Positions 51,231 through 59,488 of a DNA stretch of 64,000 nucleotides are shown one piece after another. This stretch comes from Anaerolineales bacterium. GTDB taxonomy: Bacteria > Chloroflexota > Anaerolineae > Anaerolineales > Villigracilaceae. The notes under the pieces are model-generated. The model saw only the letters and a program-made list of their open reading frames with translations. It did not search any database and was not told where the DNA came from. The DNA lies in contig JABARH010000010.1 of NCBI GenBank assembly GCA_019187665.1, positions 368,413-432,412 of the forward strand, read 5' to 3'. A program made the position numbers and the translations under genes. Position 1 is the stretch's first letter, and the number at the start of each line of letters is the position of its first letter.

Positions 51231-53240
51231 ATGTCCATTTACCTGCATGATATTCCTCTTCCCGATGCCCAGAAGCGCTTCCAGCAGGCGCTCGAAGAGT
51301 CCGGCCTGTGGCGCGTGCTTGGCATCGAGACCATTCCCCTCGACGAGAACGCGCTGGGCCGCGTCACTGCCGAACCGATCTGGGCCAAAGTCTCCTCGCC
51401 AAACTATCACGCCTCTGCCATGGACGGGTTCGCTGTTCGCGCCGAGGAAACAGAGGGGGCGGGGCCGGGCCTGCCGATTCAACTGCGCGTTGCGGGTCAC
51501 GCGCCACAAGCGCAATACGTGGATACCGGCGATCCGCTTCCCGATTGGGCCAGCGCGGTCATTCCCATCGAAAATGTGGAATCCCTCGACGAGAGCGGAA
51601 ATTTAACCGCCGACCTGCGACGACCGGACTCGATTCGAATTCGCGCCGCCGTCACGCCCTGGATGCACGTCCGCCCGCTGGGGGAGGATATCGTTGAAAC
51701 GCAGCTGCTCCTGCCCGCCGGACATACGCTTCGTCCCGCAGACCTGGGCGCGGTCGCGGCGGCCGGTCACGCGGACGTGAAAGTGGCGCGGCGGCCGCGC
51801 GTGGCGATTCTACCCACCGGCAGCGAACTCGTTCCCATCGGCGCGGATTTGAAACGCGGCGATATTCTCGAATACAACTCGCTCGTCCTTGCCGCGCAAA
51901 TCAAAGCCATGGGCGGCGAAGCGACGCGTTTTCCCATTACCCGCGACGAATTCGATTCCATTTGCGCCCGCGTGGAAGAAGCCGCCCGCGAGTACGACCT
52001 GGTCCTGCTCAACGCAGGCTCCTCCGCAGGCGCGGAAGACTTTTCCGCGCAGGTGATCGAAAAACTCGGCACACTATTCGTGCATGGCGTCGCCGTCCGC
52101 CCCGGCCATCCTGTCATCCTCGGCCTGATCCATCCTCAATCGTCAAACGCAAGCCGTCAATCCGAATTGCCAATGACCAACCGCCGTATTCCGATCCTCG
52201 GCATCCCCGGCTATCCCGTCTCAGCCGCGCTGACAACGGATCTCTTCGTCGAGCCGCTCATTGCCCGCTGGCTGGGCCGTCGCCCGCTTGAATTGCCGAC
52301 TGAAACCGCGGTCTTGACCCGCACGATCCTATCTCCGCCCGGCGACGATGACTTTATTCGGGTGGTGGCCGGGCGTGTGGGCGAGAAGCTCCTGGCTGCG
52401 CCCCTTGCGCGCGGGGCCGGGGTGATCACTTCATTGGTGCAGGCCGATGGATTGCTGTTGCTGCCTCGCGGCGAACAGGGAGCGGAGGCCGGCCAGGCGG
52501 TGCAGGTCCGGCTGTATCGCGCGCGGAGCGACCTCGATAAAACCATTTTCTGCATTGGTTCACATGATGTAATCCTCGACCTGCTGGCGCAATTCCTTTC
52601 CGAGCGCGGCCGCCGCTTCGTCTCTGCAAATGTCGGATCACAGGGCGGGCTGATTGCGTTACAGCGCGGCGAGGCGCATTTGAGCGGGTCGCATCTGCTC
52701 GACCCGGCGACCGGGGAATACAACCTCGCGGCGGTCCGGCAGTATTTGCCCGGCGTGCCGGTGCGTTTAATGGCGCTGGTGGAGCGCGAGCAGGGCTTGA
52801 TGACGCCGCGCGGCAACCCAAAGGGAATTAAAGGCTTGCGCGGCCTGCTCCGCCCGGATATTCAGTTTGTGAACCGCCAGCGCGGCGCTGGAACACGCGT
52901 CCTGCTCGATTATCAGTTATCCATAATGGGGATACCCGCCTCGAACATTCGAGGATACAATCAAGAGGAATACACCCACCTGGGCGTAGCGGCGGCGGTC
53001 GCTTCTGGCCGGGCCGATTGCGGGCTGGGGATTCCCGCCGCGGCGCAGGCGCTCGATCTTGATTTCGTTCCGCTGTTTCACGAACGTTACGATCTTGTGA
53101 TTCCCGCCGCGTTCGCCAGCGCTGATTTGCTCGCGCCGCTATTCGATGTGATTCGCGGCGCGGAATTTCGTAAAATGGTGATGTCCCTGCCCGGGTACGA
53201 CGTGCGGCGCATGGGCGAAATTGTTTTGGAGATGACATGA
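51231..53240 (+). CDS. moeA: MoeA fused to a substrate-binding (PBP-like) domain
   Basis: 669 residues. Residues 1-420 are MoeA, which inserts molybdate into molybdopterin: SPNYHASAMDGFAVRAEE, VAILPTGSELVPIGADLKRGDILEYNS (written in part), LLNAGSSAGAEDF and ILGIPGYPVSAALT. Residues about 440-669 form a periplasmic-binding-like domain without signal peptide (FCIGSHDVILDLLAQFL, GLRGLLRPDIQFVNRQRGAG, AAAVASGRADCGLGIPAAA). Such fusions are thought to bind molybdate or tungstate or to regulate the pathway. It starts 7 bp after the Pit gene and overlaps the response regulator. Confidence 0.92.
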   Translation: MSIYLHDIPLPDAQKRFQQALEESGLWRVLGIETIPLDENALGRVTAEPIWAKVSSPNYHASAMDGFAVRAEETEGAGPGLPIQLRVAGHAPQAQYVDTGDPLPDWASAVIPIENVESLDESGNLTADLRRPDSIRIRAAVTPWMHVRPLGEDIVETQLLLPAGHTLRPADLGAVAAAGHADVKVARRPRVAILPTGSELVPIGADLKRGDILEYNSLVLAAQIKAMGGEATRFPITRDEFDSICARVEEAAREYDLVLLNAGSSAGAEDFSAQVIEKLGTLFVHGVAVRPGHPVILGLIHPQSSNASRQSELPMTNRRIPILGIPGYPVSAALTTDLFVEPLIARWLGRRPLELPTETAVLTRTILSPPGDDDFIRVVAGRVGEKLLAAPLARGAGVITSLVQADGLLLLPRGEQGAEAGQAVQVRLYRARSDLDKTIFCIGSHDVILDLLAQFLSERGRRFVSANVGSQGGLIALQRGEAHLSGSHLLDPATGEYNLAAVRQYLPGVPVRLMALVEREQGLMTPRGNPKGIKGLRGLLRPDIQFVNRQRGAGTRVLLDYQLSIMGIPASNIRGYNQEEYTHLGVAAAVASGRADCGLGIPAAAQALDLDFVPLFHERYDLVIPAAFASADLLAPLFDVIRGAEFRKMVMSLPGYDVRRMGEIVLEMT

Positions 53241-53617
53241 ACGACGCGCTTATCATTGACGACAACCGCCAGACAGCAGATGCGCTGAAGCAAATGCTGA
53301 ACGCGCTTGGCATACCGGCGCGTGTCGCGTACGGTTCAACCCCCGCGGTCGAGGTTCTGGGAGCGTTCACCCCGGGCTTGATCCTGCTCGACATCAACAT
53401 GCCCGGCGCCGATGGAACCGAGGTGCTGGCCTATATTCAACGCGAGCCGCGCCTCAAAACCGCGCCCGTCATTGTGATTACCAGTGACGATCAGTTCGAG
53501 ACGCGTCAGCGTGTGATGCAGGGCGGCGCGCTTGCCATGCTCATCAAGCCGGCCACGATTGATACGCTGGAAGCGACCCTGGATAGAGCGGGTATTCTTA
53601 AAAAATACTCGAAATGA
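53237..53617 (+). CDS. Single-domain response regulator
   Basis: 126 residues, a receiver domain only. Acidic pair D8-D9 (LIIDDNRQT), phosphoacceptor in LLDINMPGADG, switch residue in VIVITSDDQ, and lysine in LIKPATI. No output domain, so it must act on a partner protein. Its start overlaps moeA as ATGA. No kinase is adjacent; the two orphan histidine kinases at 28.8 and 33.5 kb are possible partners. Confidence 0.9.
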   Translation: MNDALIIDDNRQTADALKQMLNALGIPARVAYGSTPAVEVLGAFTPGLILLDINMPGADGTEVLAYIQREPRLKTAPVIVITSDDQFETRQRVMQGGALAMLIKPATIDTLEATLDRAGILKKYSK

Positions 53618-53749
53618 GGCGGGTGTTTGGTATTGACAGTGACAGAATGCCGACAATTTGGTAAATTTGGATGTTGTTTCTCCTGAATAAGGTATACTCA
53701 TACCCGCGTGTGGGAAACAATTAAGTTCAAGAACCATTAGGAGAGTTGT

Positions 53750-54775
53750 ATGCGACACTTTGTTATTGTGGGAATTCTGGTTGTGCTGGCCGCGGTGGGC
53801 GCCTACGCCGGACTGGACGCGTCCGGTTTGATGCCGGTTGCGGCCAGCGCGCAGGCGGGTTCCGCGACCACAGCCGGTTCGATTGACTGGATGTGGAATC
53901 TTCAAGTCATCGCCATGTCTTTTCTATTCGCGTTGATCGTTGTCCCATTGGTCTACGCCCTGATCGTTTTCCGACGCAAGCAGGGCGACACGAGCGACGC
54001 CGAACACATTACCGGTAACACACCACTGGAGATCACCTGGACGTTGATCCCGCTCGTTTTGGTGTTAGCCTTCGCCTACCTGGGCGCCTATTCTCTGCGC
54101 GAAGTTCGCCGCGCCGATCCACAGGCAATGATCGTCAAGGTTCACGCCCAGCAGTTTGCCTGGAGCTTCGAATATCCAGATTACGGCGGCGTGATATCGG
54201 ACAAGTTGTACCTGCCTGCCGGCACACAAATCCTGCTCCAGATGGATTCGAAAGATGTGATCCATTCCTTCTGGGTCCCTGAATTCCGCGTCAAGCAAGA
54301 CGTCGTGCCGGGCCGCGTGACCGAACTGCGCATCACGCCCACTCTGCCCGGCGAATACAAAGTACGCTGCGCAGAATTGTGCGGCACATCGCATTACAGC
54401 ATGGAAAATGGAGTGGTCGTCACATCCGAGGCGGAGTTCATCGCCTGGGCGCAGGAACAACAGAACGCCCTGGCCTCGGCGCAAACCCCTGAGGGTAAAG
54501 GTGAGTTGCTCGTCAAAGCCAACGGCTGTCTTGGCTGTCACTCCATCACCGCGACCGCCCTGCCCACCGCCCCGACCTGGTTTGGACTCTTCGGTTCCAG
54601 CGTCACATTGGAAGACGGCTCAACCGTTACCGCAGACGAAGCCTTCCTCAAAGAATCCATCCACGATCCACTGGCAAAGATCGTGAAGGGCTTCGCGCCC
54701 ATCATGCCCGCGTATTCGAACCTGACCGATGAGGATATCGCGGCCATCATCGCGTATATCGAATCGTTGAAATAA
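53750..54775 (+). CDS. ctaC: Cytochrome c oxidase subunit II with fused cytochrome c domain (caa3 type)
   Basis: 341 residues. Signal/anchor helix, a second helix near 50-75 and a third near 95-115, the CuA domain with DVIHSFWVPEF and CAELCGTSHYSMEN (Cys, Glu, Cys, His, Met ligands), and a C-terminal cytochrome c domain with CLGCH and the axial methionine in PIMPAYSNL. The c domain replaces a soluble electron carrier. AGGAG lies seven bases before the ATG. A TATACT box at 53693-53698 may be the operon's -10. First gene of the oxidase operon. Confidence 0.95.
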   Translation: MRHFVIVGILVVLAAVGAYAGLDASGLMPVAASAQAGSATTAGSIDWMWNLQVIAMSFLFALIVVPLVYALIVFRRKQGDTSDAEHITGNTPLEITWTLIPLVLVLAFAYLGAYSLREVRRADPQAMIVKVHAQQFAWSFEYPDYGGVISDKLYLPAGTQILLQMDSKDVIHSFWVPEFRVKQDVVPGRVTELRITPTLPGEYKVRCAELCGTSHYSMENGVVVTSEAEFIAWAQEQQNALASAQTPEGKGELLVKANGCLGCHSITATALPTAPTWFGLFGSSVTLEDGSTVTADEAFLKESIHDPLAKIVKGFAPIMPAYSNLTDEDIAAIIAYIESLK

Positions 54776-54794
54776 TTACGTGGAGGAAACCTAC

Positions 54795-56645
54795 ATGAAA
54801 AAAATCTACTCGATCCCGCTCGTGCGCGGACTGGTCTGGCTGGTCGTCGGCCTGGTCATCGGCATCGCGGCGGTGGCGGGAATTCGCGCGGCCCTGGGGC
54901 TGGATGCCACTGGCCGCTATCTCTTTACTGAACACGCCTGGGTCTTCGGCGGATTCGTCGGCACGCTGGCCTTCATTGCCACCCACGGCGTCATGGGCGA
55001 CTGGTTCAAGTGGTGGCGCGGACAGGACACGCCCGAGCATCACGAAGACCCCGCGAGCTGGTTGAAGTATCTCGGCCCATCGCTCGATCATAAAGTGATC
55101 GGCATTCAATATACGATCACCGCCATTATTTTGCTCGTTGTCGGCGGAACTTTTGCCTTGATCTTCCGAACAGAACTTTCTTTTGAGGGCCAGCAATTCC
55201 TCAACCCAGACCAATACAATACGCTCATGTCGCTGCACGGCATGCTGATGATCGTCTCGATCCTGCTCGGCATTGCGGGCCTGATGAACTACCTCGTCCC
55301 GCTGTTGATCGGCGCGGCCGATATGGCCTTCCCGCGCTTGAACGCCTTCTCATTCTGGATCGCCGTCCCGGCTGCGGTCTGGCTGCTGCTGTCCATGCCG
55401 CTCGGCGGCGTCGAAACCGGCTGGACGGGCTACCCGCCCCTTTCCGCCAACCCGGCCAAGATCGGCCAACAGATGTTCTTCCTCGGCGTGTTCGTGGCGG
55501 GCTGGTCTTCTGTGCTGGGCGCGCTCAACCTCATCGCAACCGTGGCCCGCATGCGCGCCAAAGGCATGACCGCCTTCCGCCTGCCCATCTTCGTCTGGGC
55601 CTCCATCGCCACCTCGCTGATTGCCCTCACAGCCACGCAGCTGATCGGCCTTTCCTTCCAGATGGTGATGTTCCAGCGACTCTTCGGCATGGGCTTTTTC
55701 GACCCCGCGAAGGGCGGCAACCCTGTTCTCTTCCAACATCTGTTCTGGTTCTACTCGCATCCAGCCGTCTACGTGTTCATCTTACCCGGCCTCGGCGTCG
55801 TCTCCGAATTGCTTCCGCCGCTCATCCGCAAGCCGCTCTTCGGTTACAAGTGGGTCGCCATGTCCTCGTTCGGCATCGCGCTCGTGGGCTTCCTCGTCTG
55901 GGCGCACCACATGTTCACGTCGGGTATGAACGAATACCTGCGCGTCCCATTTATGTACAGCACGCTGCTCGTCGCCGTCCCAACGGGAGTCAAATTCTTC
56001 TCGTGGGTCGCGACCATCTGGAAAGGCAAGATCCCGACGCCCATGCCGTCGGCCTTCCTCTTCACCATCGGCGCGATCGTCGTCTTCCTGATGGGCGGAC
56101 TGACCGGGCCTCCCAACGCGACCGTCTCGACCGACCTGCACCTCCACGACACCTACTGGATCGTCGGCCACTTCCACGATACGCTCTTCGGCGGATTCGT
56201 CTTCCCCTTCTTCGCCGCGTTGTATTACTGGTTTCCCAAAGCCACAGGGCGCCGCCTCGACGAGCGGCTGGGCCGTCTGCACTTCTGGCTGATGACCCCC
56301 GCCTTCCTGGTTCTCTCCTCCGGCATGATGCGCATTGGCCTGCTCGGTATGCGCCGCCGCATCTTTGATTACGACCCCGCGCTGGGATTCGAAAACATGC
56401 ACGTCACCCTGACCGTGGCGGCCTTCCTCATTGCCTTCTCGATCGCGATCTTCATCTACAACATGATCGTCAGCGTCAAAGAGGGCGACCCCGCCCCCGG
56501 CAACATCTGGAACTCGCGCTCGCCCGAATGGCAGGTGCCTTCGCCCATGCCCGCGCACAACTACGAGACGCCCTTTGAAGTCGTTGGCGAACCGTATGAT
56601 TACGGCCTGCCCGGTTCGAAGTACGTAGAATTCATGAAGAAGTAG
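54795..56645 (+). CDS. ctaD: Cytochrome c oxidase subunit I, A2 type
   Basis: 616 residues from the ATG at 54795 (GGAGG nine bases ahead). Haem-copper core: low-spin haem ligand in LMSLHGMLMI, CuB/His-Tyr region YSHPAVYVFILPG, THR-type region ending with HHMFTSG, and HFHDTLF. The YSHP-x-VY form, instead of GHPEVY, places it in the A2 class, where the tyrosine-serine pair replaces the D-channel glutamate. An N-terminal extension of about 110 residues with two helices precedes the common core. It reduces oxygen to water and pumps protons. Confidence 0.95.
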   Translation: MKKIYSIPLVRGLVWLVVGLVIGIAAVAGIRAALGLDATGRYLFTEHAWVFGGFVGTLAFIATHGVMGDWFKWWRGQDTPEHHEDPASWLKYLGPSLDHKVIGIQYTITAIILLVVGGTFALIFRTELSFEGQQFLNPDQYNTLMSLHGMLMIVSILLGIAGLMNYLVPLLIGAADMAFPRLNAFSFWIAVPAAVWLLLSMPLGGVETGWTGYPPLSANPAKIGQQMFFLGVFVAGWSSVLGALNLIATVARMRAKGMTAFRLPIFVWASIATSLIALTATQLIGLSFQMVMFQRLFGMGFFDPAKGGNPVLFQHLFWFYSHPAVYVFILPGLGVVSELLPPLIRKPLFGYKWVAMSSFGIALVGFLVWAHHMFTSGMNEYLRVPFMYSTLLVAVPTGVKFFSWVATIWKGKIPTPMPSAFLFTIGAIVVFLMGGLTGPPNATVSTDLHLHDTYWIVGHFHDTLFGGFVFPFFAALYYWFPKATGRRLDERLGRLHFWLMTPAFLVLSSGMMRIGLLGMRRRIFDYDPALGFENMHVTLTVAAFLIAFSIAIFIYNMIVSVKEGDPAPGNIWNSRSPEWQVPSPMPAHNYETPFEVVGEPYDYGLPGSKYVEFMKK

Positions 56646-56656
56646 GGACCGAATCC

Positions 56657-57427
56657 ATGACACATACACCCGATAAAAAATCCGCGCTCAATCAGGGCGT
56701 CGTCGTCTTCATCTACCTCGCCGTTCTGACCGCGCTGGAATTTGCCCTTGCCCTCTTCCTGCCAAACGTTGTCCTGCTGGGCGTGGTGGCGCTGGTGAAA
56801 GCCGCCCTGGTCGCGTACTACTATATGCACATCTACAAGTTGAACCGGGAAGATTCCGGCGAAGGTCACGACAGCCTGGCCTACAAGATCGGAACAAACC
56901 GCCTCGGCTTGTGGCTCTTCCTTCTGTCCGACTCATTCGTCTTCGGCGGCCTGCTCATCAGCCGCTTCAACCTGCTGGGTATGACGCGTCCGCACCTCAA
57001 TCAATACCTCGGCTTTGGCGTGACGGCCATCCTGCTCATCTCCTCCTTCTTTATGAACCGCGCCGAAACCTCCATCGCGCACGGCGATAAAAAAGGTTTC
57101 CAGACCGGCATCATTATCACAATGCTCCTCGGGCTGGGATTCGTCGTTGGCGTGGTCGGCCTCGAATGGCAATTGGCGAAGATCGAAGAAGTGATCGTCA
57201 ACAAGGATGTGGTCGGCGGTATCTTCTACATGATGACCGGCATGCACGCCTTCCATGTGTTGACAGGCCTGATCTTCCTCTTCCTCGTCTGGCGCAACGG
57301 ACGCCGGGGCTACTTCACCGCCGAGAATCACTGGGGCGTCGAAGCGGCCGCCGTCTACTGGCACTTTGTGGATGTCGTGTGGATCTTCTTCTACCCCGCG
57401 CTTTACTTGATCGGCTCAACGCCGTAA
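56657..57427 (+). CDS. ctaE: Cytochrome c oxidase subunit IV-III fusion
   Basis: 256 residues. Residues about 1-65 resemble the small subunit IV (VVVFIYLAVLTALEFALAL, then ALVAYYYMHIYKL), and residues about 75-256 are subunit III (LWLFLLSDSFVFGGLL, SSFFMNRAE, MTGMHAFHVLTGLIFL, AVYWHFVDVVWIFFYPALYL). Fusion of IV in front of III in one chain is uncommon, since they are usually separate genes in the order III, IV. It starts 12 bp after subunit I. A terminator follows at 57538. Confidence 0.9.
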   Translation: MTHTPDKKSALNQGVVVFIYLAVLTALEFALALFLPNVVLLGVVALVKAALVAYYYMHIYKLNREDSGEGHDSLAYKIGTNRLGLWLFLLSDSFVFGGLLISRFNLLGMTRPHLNQYLGFGVTAILLISSFFMNRAETSIAHGDKKGFQTGIIITMLLGLGFVVGVVGLEWQLAKIEEVIVNKDVVGGIFYMMTGMHAFHVLTGLIFLFLVWRNGRRGYFTAENHWGVEAAAVYWHFVDVVWIFFYPALYLIGSTP

Positions 57428-57452
57428 AACATGCCTGCAAGACTCACGAATC

Positions 57453-57503
57453 ATTGGCGTTCTCTACTCCAATGTTCAGCGCGTTGGAGAACGCGTCCTG
57501 CGC
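57453..57503. repeat. GTTCTCTA hairpin repeats, copies 4 and 5
   Basis: CATTGG-CGTTCTCTACT-CCAATG (57453-57475) is a hairpin with a 6-bp stem, and 57479-57503 on the other strand reads GCGCAGGACGCGTTCTCC followed by AACGCGC, matching 31883-31907 with one difference. They lie between the oxidase genes and the SCO gene. Confidence 0.55.
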
Positions 57504-57537
57504 GAGGTATTGCGTAATTCTTGATTAATGAAAAACA

Positions 57538-57570
57538 GGGCGGCCTGCGCGAACAGGCCGCCCGTTGTTT
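57538..57570 (+). terminator. Terminator after the oxidase structural genes
   Basis: GGGCGGCCTG (57538-57547) and CAGGCCGCCC (57554-57563) form a perfect 10-bp stem with a 6-nt loop, followed by GTTGTTT. It lies just ahead of the SCO gene, so it may end or attenuate the oxidase message while the assembly genes have partial or separate expression. Confidence 0.7.
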
Positions 57571-57579
57571 GGATGAAAT

Positions 57580-58182
57580 ATGGATCGAAAAATTCTCCTT
57601 GTTGGTTTGGGAACGTTGGCACTGGTCATCCTTGCCACCGCGGCGGCTTACTTTACCTCACAAAACAGCCAGTTGCGCGGCTCCGTCATCGCCCCGCCCC
57701 TGCCTGCATCTGAAATTTTGCTCACCGACCAGAACGGGAACCCCTTCCGTCTCTCCGACTATCGGGGCAGGGTGGTTCTGCTCTTCTTCGGTTACACCTA
57801 CTGCCCGGACGTTTGCCCGGCTACCATGGCTGAACTGCGCGCCGCCCGCGCCATGCTCAAACCGGAACAGGCCGCGCGCGTGCAGGTGGTCTTCATCACC
57901 GTGGACCCGGCCCGCGACACGCCTGCCTCCATCCAGGAATACGTCGCGCGCTTCGACCCGACCTTCCTCGGGTTGAGCGGCACAGAGCAGGAACTATCAA
58001 AAGTATGGCAAGCCTACGGCGTGTTCCGCGAACTCGGCGCGCCCACTGCCAGCGGCAACTACGAAGTCTCGCACACCGCACGCGTCTACGCGGTGGACGT
58101 CAACGGCGACTTGAGCCTCTCGTTTGCGTTCGGAACCCCTCCCACAGATATTGCGAACGATCTGAAAATTTTATTGAAGTAG
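57580..58182 (+). CDS. SCO1/SenC copper chaperone
   Basis: 200 residues. N-terminal anchor helix (6-24), then a thioredoxin-like domain with the copper cysteines C75 and C79 (TYCPDVCPATM) and the distal histidine in EVSHTARVYAVD. It delivers copper to the CuA site of subunit II. Its location right after the oxidase genes supports that role. The start follows the terminator closely, with GTTTGGATGAAAT ahead of the ATG (weak ribosome site). Confidence 0.93.
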   Translation: MDRKILLVGLGTLALVILATAAAYFTSQNSQLRGSVIAPPLPASEILLTDQNGNPFRLSDYRGRVVLLFFGYTYCPDVCPATMAELRAARAMLKPEQAARVQVVFITVDPARDTPASIQEYVARFDPTFLGLSGTEQELSKVWQAYGVFRELGAPTASGNYEVSHTARVYAVDVNGDLSLSFAFGTPPTDIANDLKILLK

Positions 58183-58235
58183 CGCCAGCGGGGCAACTTG
58201 AAAGTTGCCGTCGGCGTCGGACAATTAAGTGAAAC

Positions 58236-58736
58236 ATGTCTCCTCTGCTTAAACGTATTCTCCTCTCCCTTTTGATCGGCGTTGCCATCGGCGCGGCTGC
58301 CAATGAAATTTCCTTTCAGACTCTGCGCGAAGTCAACCGCCCGCCGCAGACCGTGACGCTGGTCGTTCCGCCTGGCGCGGCCGCGCAGGTGGCGCGCGGC
58401 GAACAACCTCCCGCGATTCCCAAAGACATGATCTTCATCGTCGGCGATGTGCTGGTCGTGAAAAACGAAGATACAGTCGCGCACGAACTCGGCCCGTTGT
58501 TCATCCCGCCCGATTCTTCGGCCAGCCTCGAATTTTCGTCGGAGGAAAGTTACTCCTACTCCTGCACGTTCCAGGCGGGCAGCCGCTTCGGACTCGACGT
58601 GCGCGAACCTGTCACGCCATCCACGCGACTGCTCGGCATCCTCCTTTCTGGCGTGCCGCTCGGCGGGCTGATCGCGGTGTATAGCGTCATCGTCCGCCCG
58701 CTCGCGCCAAAAAAGGAAAAAGAGGAACAGGCGTGA
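58236..58736 (+). CDS. Membrane-bound cupredoxin-like protein of the oxidase assembly cluster
   Basis: 166 residues: N-terminal helix (8-22), an outside beta domain, and a C-terminal helix (about 132-154). The beta domain has H83 (TVAHELGPLFIPP) and C110 (YSYSCTFQAG), the positions of two type-1 copper ligands, but the histidine and methionine that normally follow the cysteine are missing. It may bind copper weakly or serve as a scaffold. It lies between SCO and SURF1, and its stop overlaps the SURF1 start as GTGA. Confidence 0.7.
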   Translation: MSPLLKRILLSLLIGVAIGAAANEISFQTLREVNRPPQTVTLVVPPGAAAQVARGEQPPAIPKDMIFIVGDVLVVKNEDTVAHELGPLFIPPDSSASLEFSSEESYSYSCTFQAGSRFGLDVREPVTPSTRLLGILLSGVPLGGLIAVYSVIVRPLAPKKEKEEQA

Positions 58737-59488
58737 ATATTTTCCGTCGCATGTTTTCTCGGGAATGGATCCTCGCAACCGCCCTGGTCCTCGCGGGCGC
58801 GGCGGTCTGCGCGCGGCTTGGCGTCTGGCAGTTGGATCGTCTCGCGCAGAGACGCGCCTTCAACGCGCACGTCACTTCCATGCGCGCGCTGCCCCCGCTG
58901 GATTTGAACGCGGACGCGGACTCTGACCTCGCCGCGCTGGAATACCGCGCCGTGACCGCGCTCGGAACGTACGACTTTGCCAATCAGGTCGCGCTGCGGA
59001 ATCAATATTACGAGGGCCGCTACGGCTATCATCTGCTCACGCCGCTGCTTCTCTTTGACGGCCGCGCCATCCTCGTGGATCGCGGCTGGATTCCCGCGGA
59101 AGGGAACGATTCGCCTGCGGGCTGGACTCGCTACGAGACGGCCGCGCCCGCCATGGTCGAGGGGGTGATGCGTTTGGGGGCCGCGAAAATTCCGTTCGGC
59201 GCGAATCCCGACCCCACGCTGTCGCCCGCCCAGTCGCGTCTCGATTTTTGGAATTTCGTCAACATCGAACGGCTGGCCGCGCAGATTCCGTATCCGATCC
59301 TGCCCGCGTACATCCAGCCCAATCCCGATGCGGCCGCTTCGACGCCGCCCATCGCGCAGCAGCCGACAATTGAGTTGACAGAGGGGCCGCACTTTGGGTA
59401 TGCTTTGCAGTGGTTCGCGTTCGCCGCGATCCTGCTGGTCGGTTATCCATTTTTTATCCGTAAACATATCGGAGTTGATTCGGCATGA
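58733..59488 (+). CDS. SURF1-family oxidase assembly protein
   Basis: 251 residues with a GTG start that overlaps the preceding stop. Two membrane helices (about 12-30 and 218-235) bracket an outside domain. Family segments are LGVWQLDRLAQRRAFN, YHLLTPLLLFDGRAILVDRGWIP and LQWFAFAAILLVGYPFFI. SURF1 helps insert haem a into subunit I. Its stop overlaps the next gene as ATGA. Confidence 0.92.
   Translation: MNIFRRMFSREWILATALVLAGAAVCARLGVWQLDRLAQRRAFNAHVTSMRALPPLDLNADADSDLAALEYRAVTALGTYDFANQVALRNQYYEGRYGYHLLTPLLLFDGRAILVDRGWIPAEGNDSPAGWTRYETAAPAMVEGVMRLGAAKIPFGANPDPTLSPAQSRLDFWNFVNIERLAAQIPYPILPAYIQPNPDAAASTPPIAQQPTIELTEGPHFGYALQWFAFAAILLVGYPFFIRKHIGVDSA

Noticed and set aside
53633..53698. 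Full sigma-70 promoter for the oxidase operon
   Set aside because: TATACT at 53693-53698 is good, but no -35 box lies at a proper distance; the TTGACA at 53633 is too far. Only a possible -10 is mentioned.
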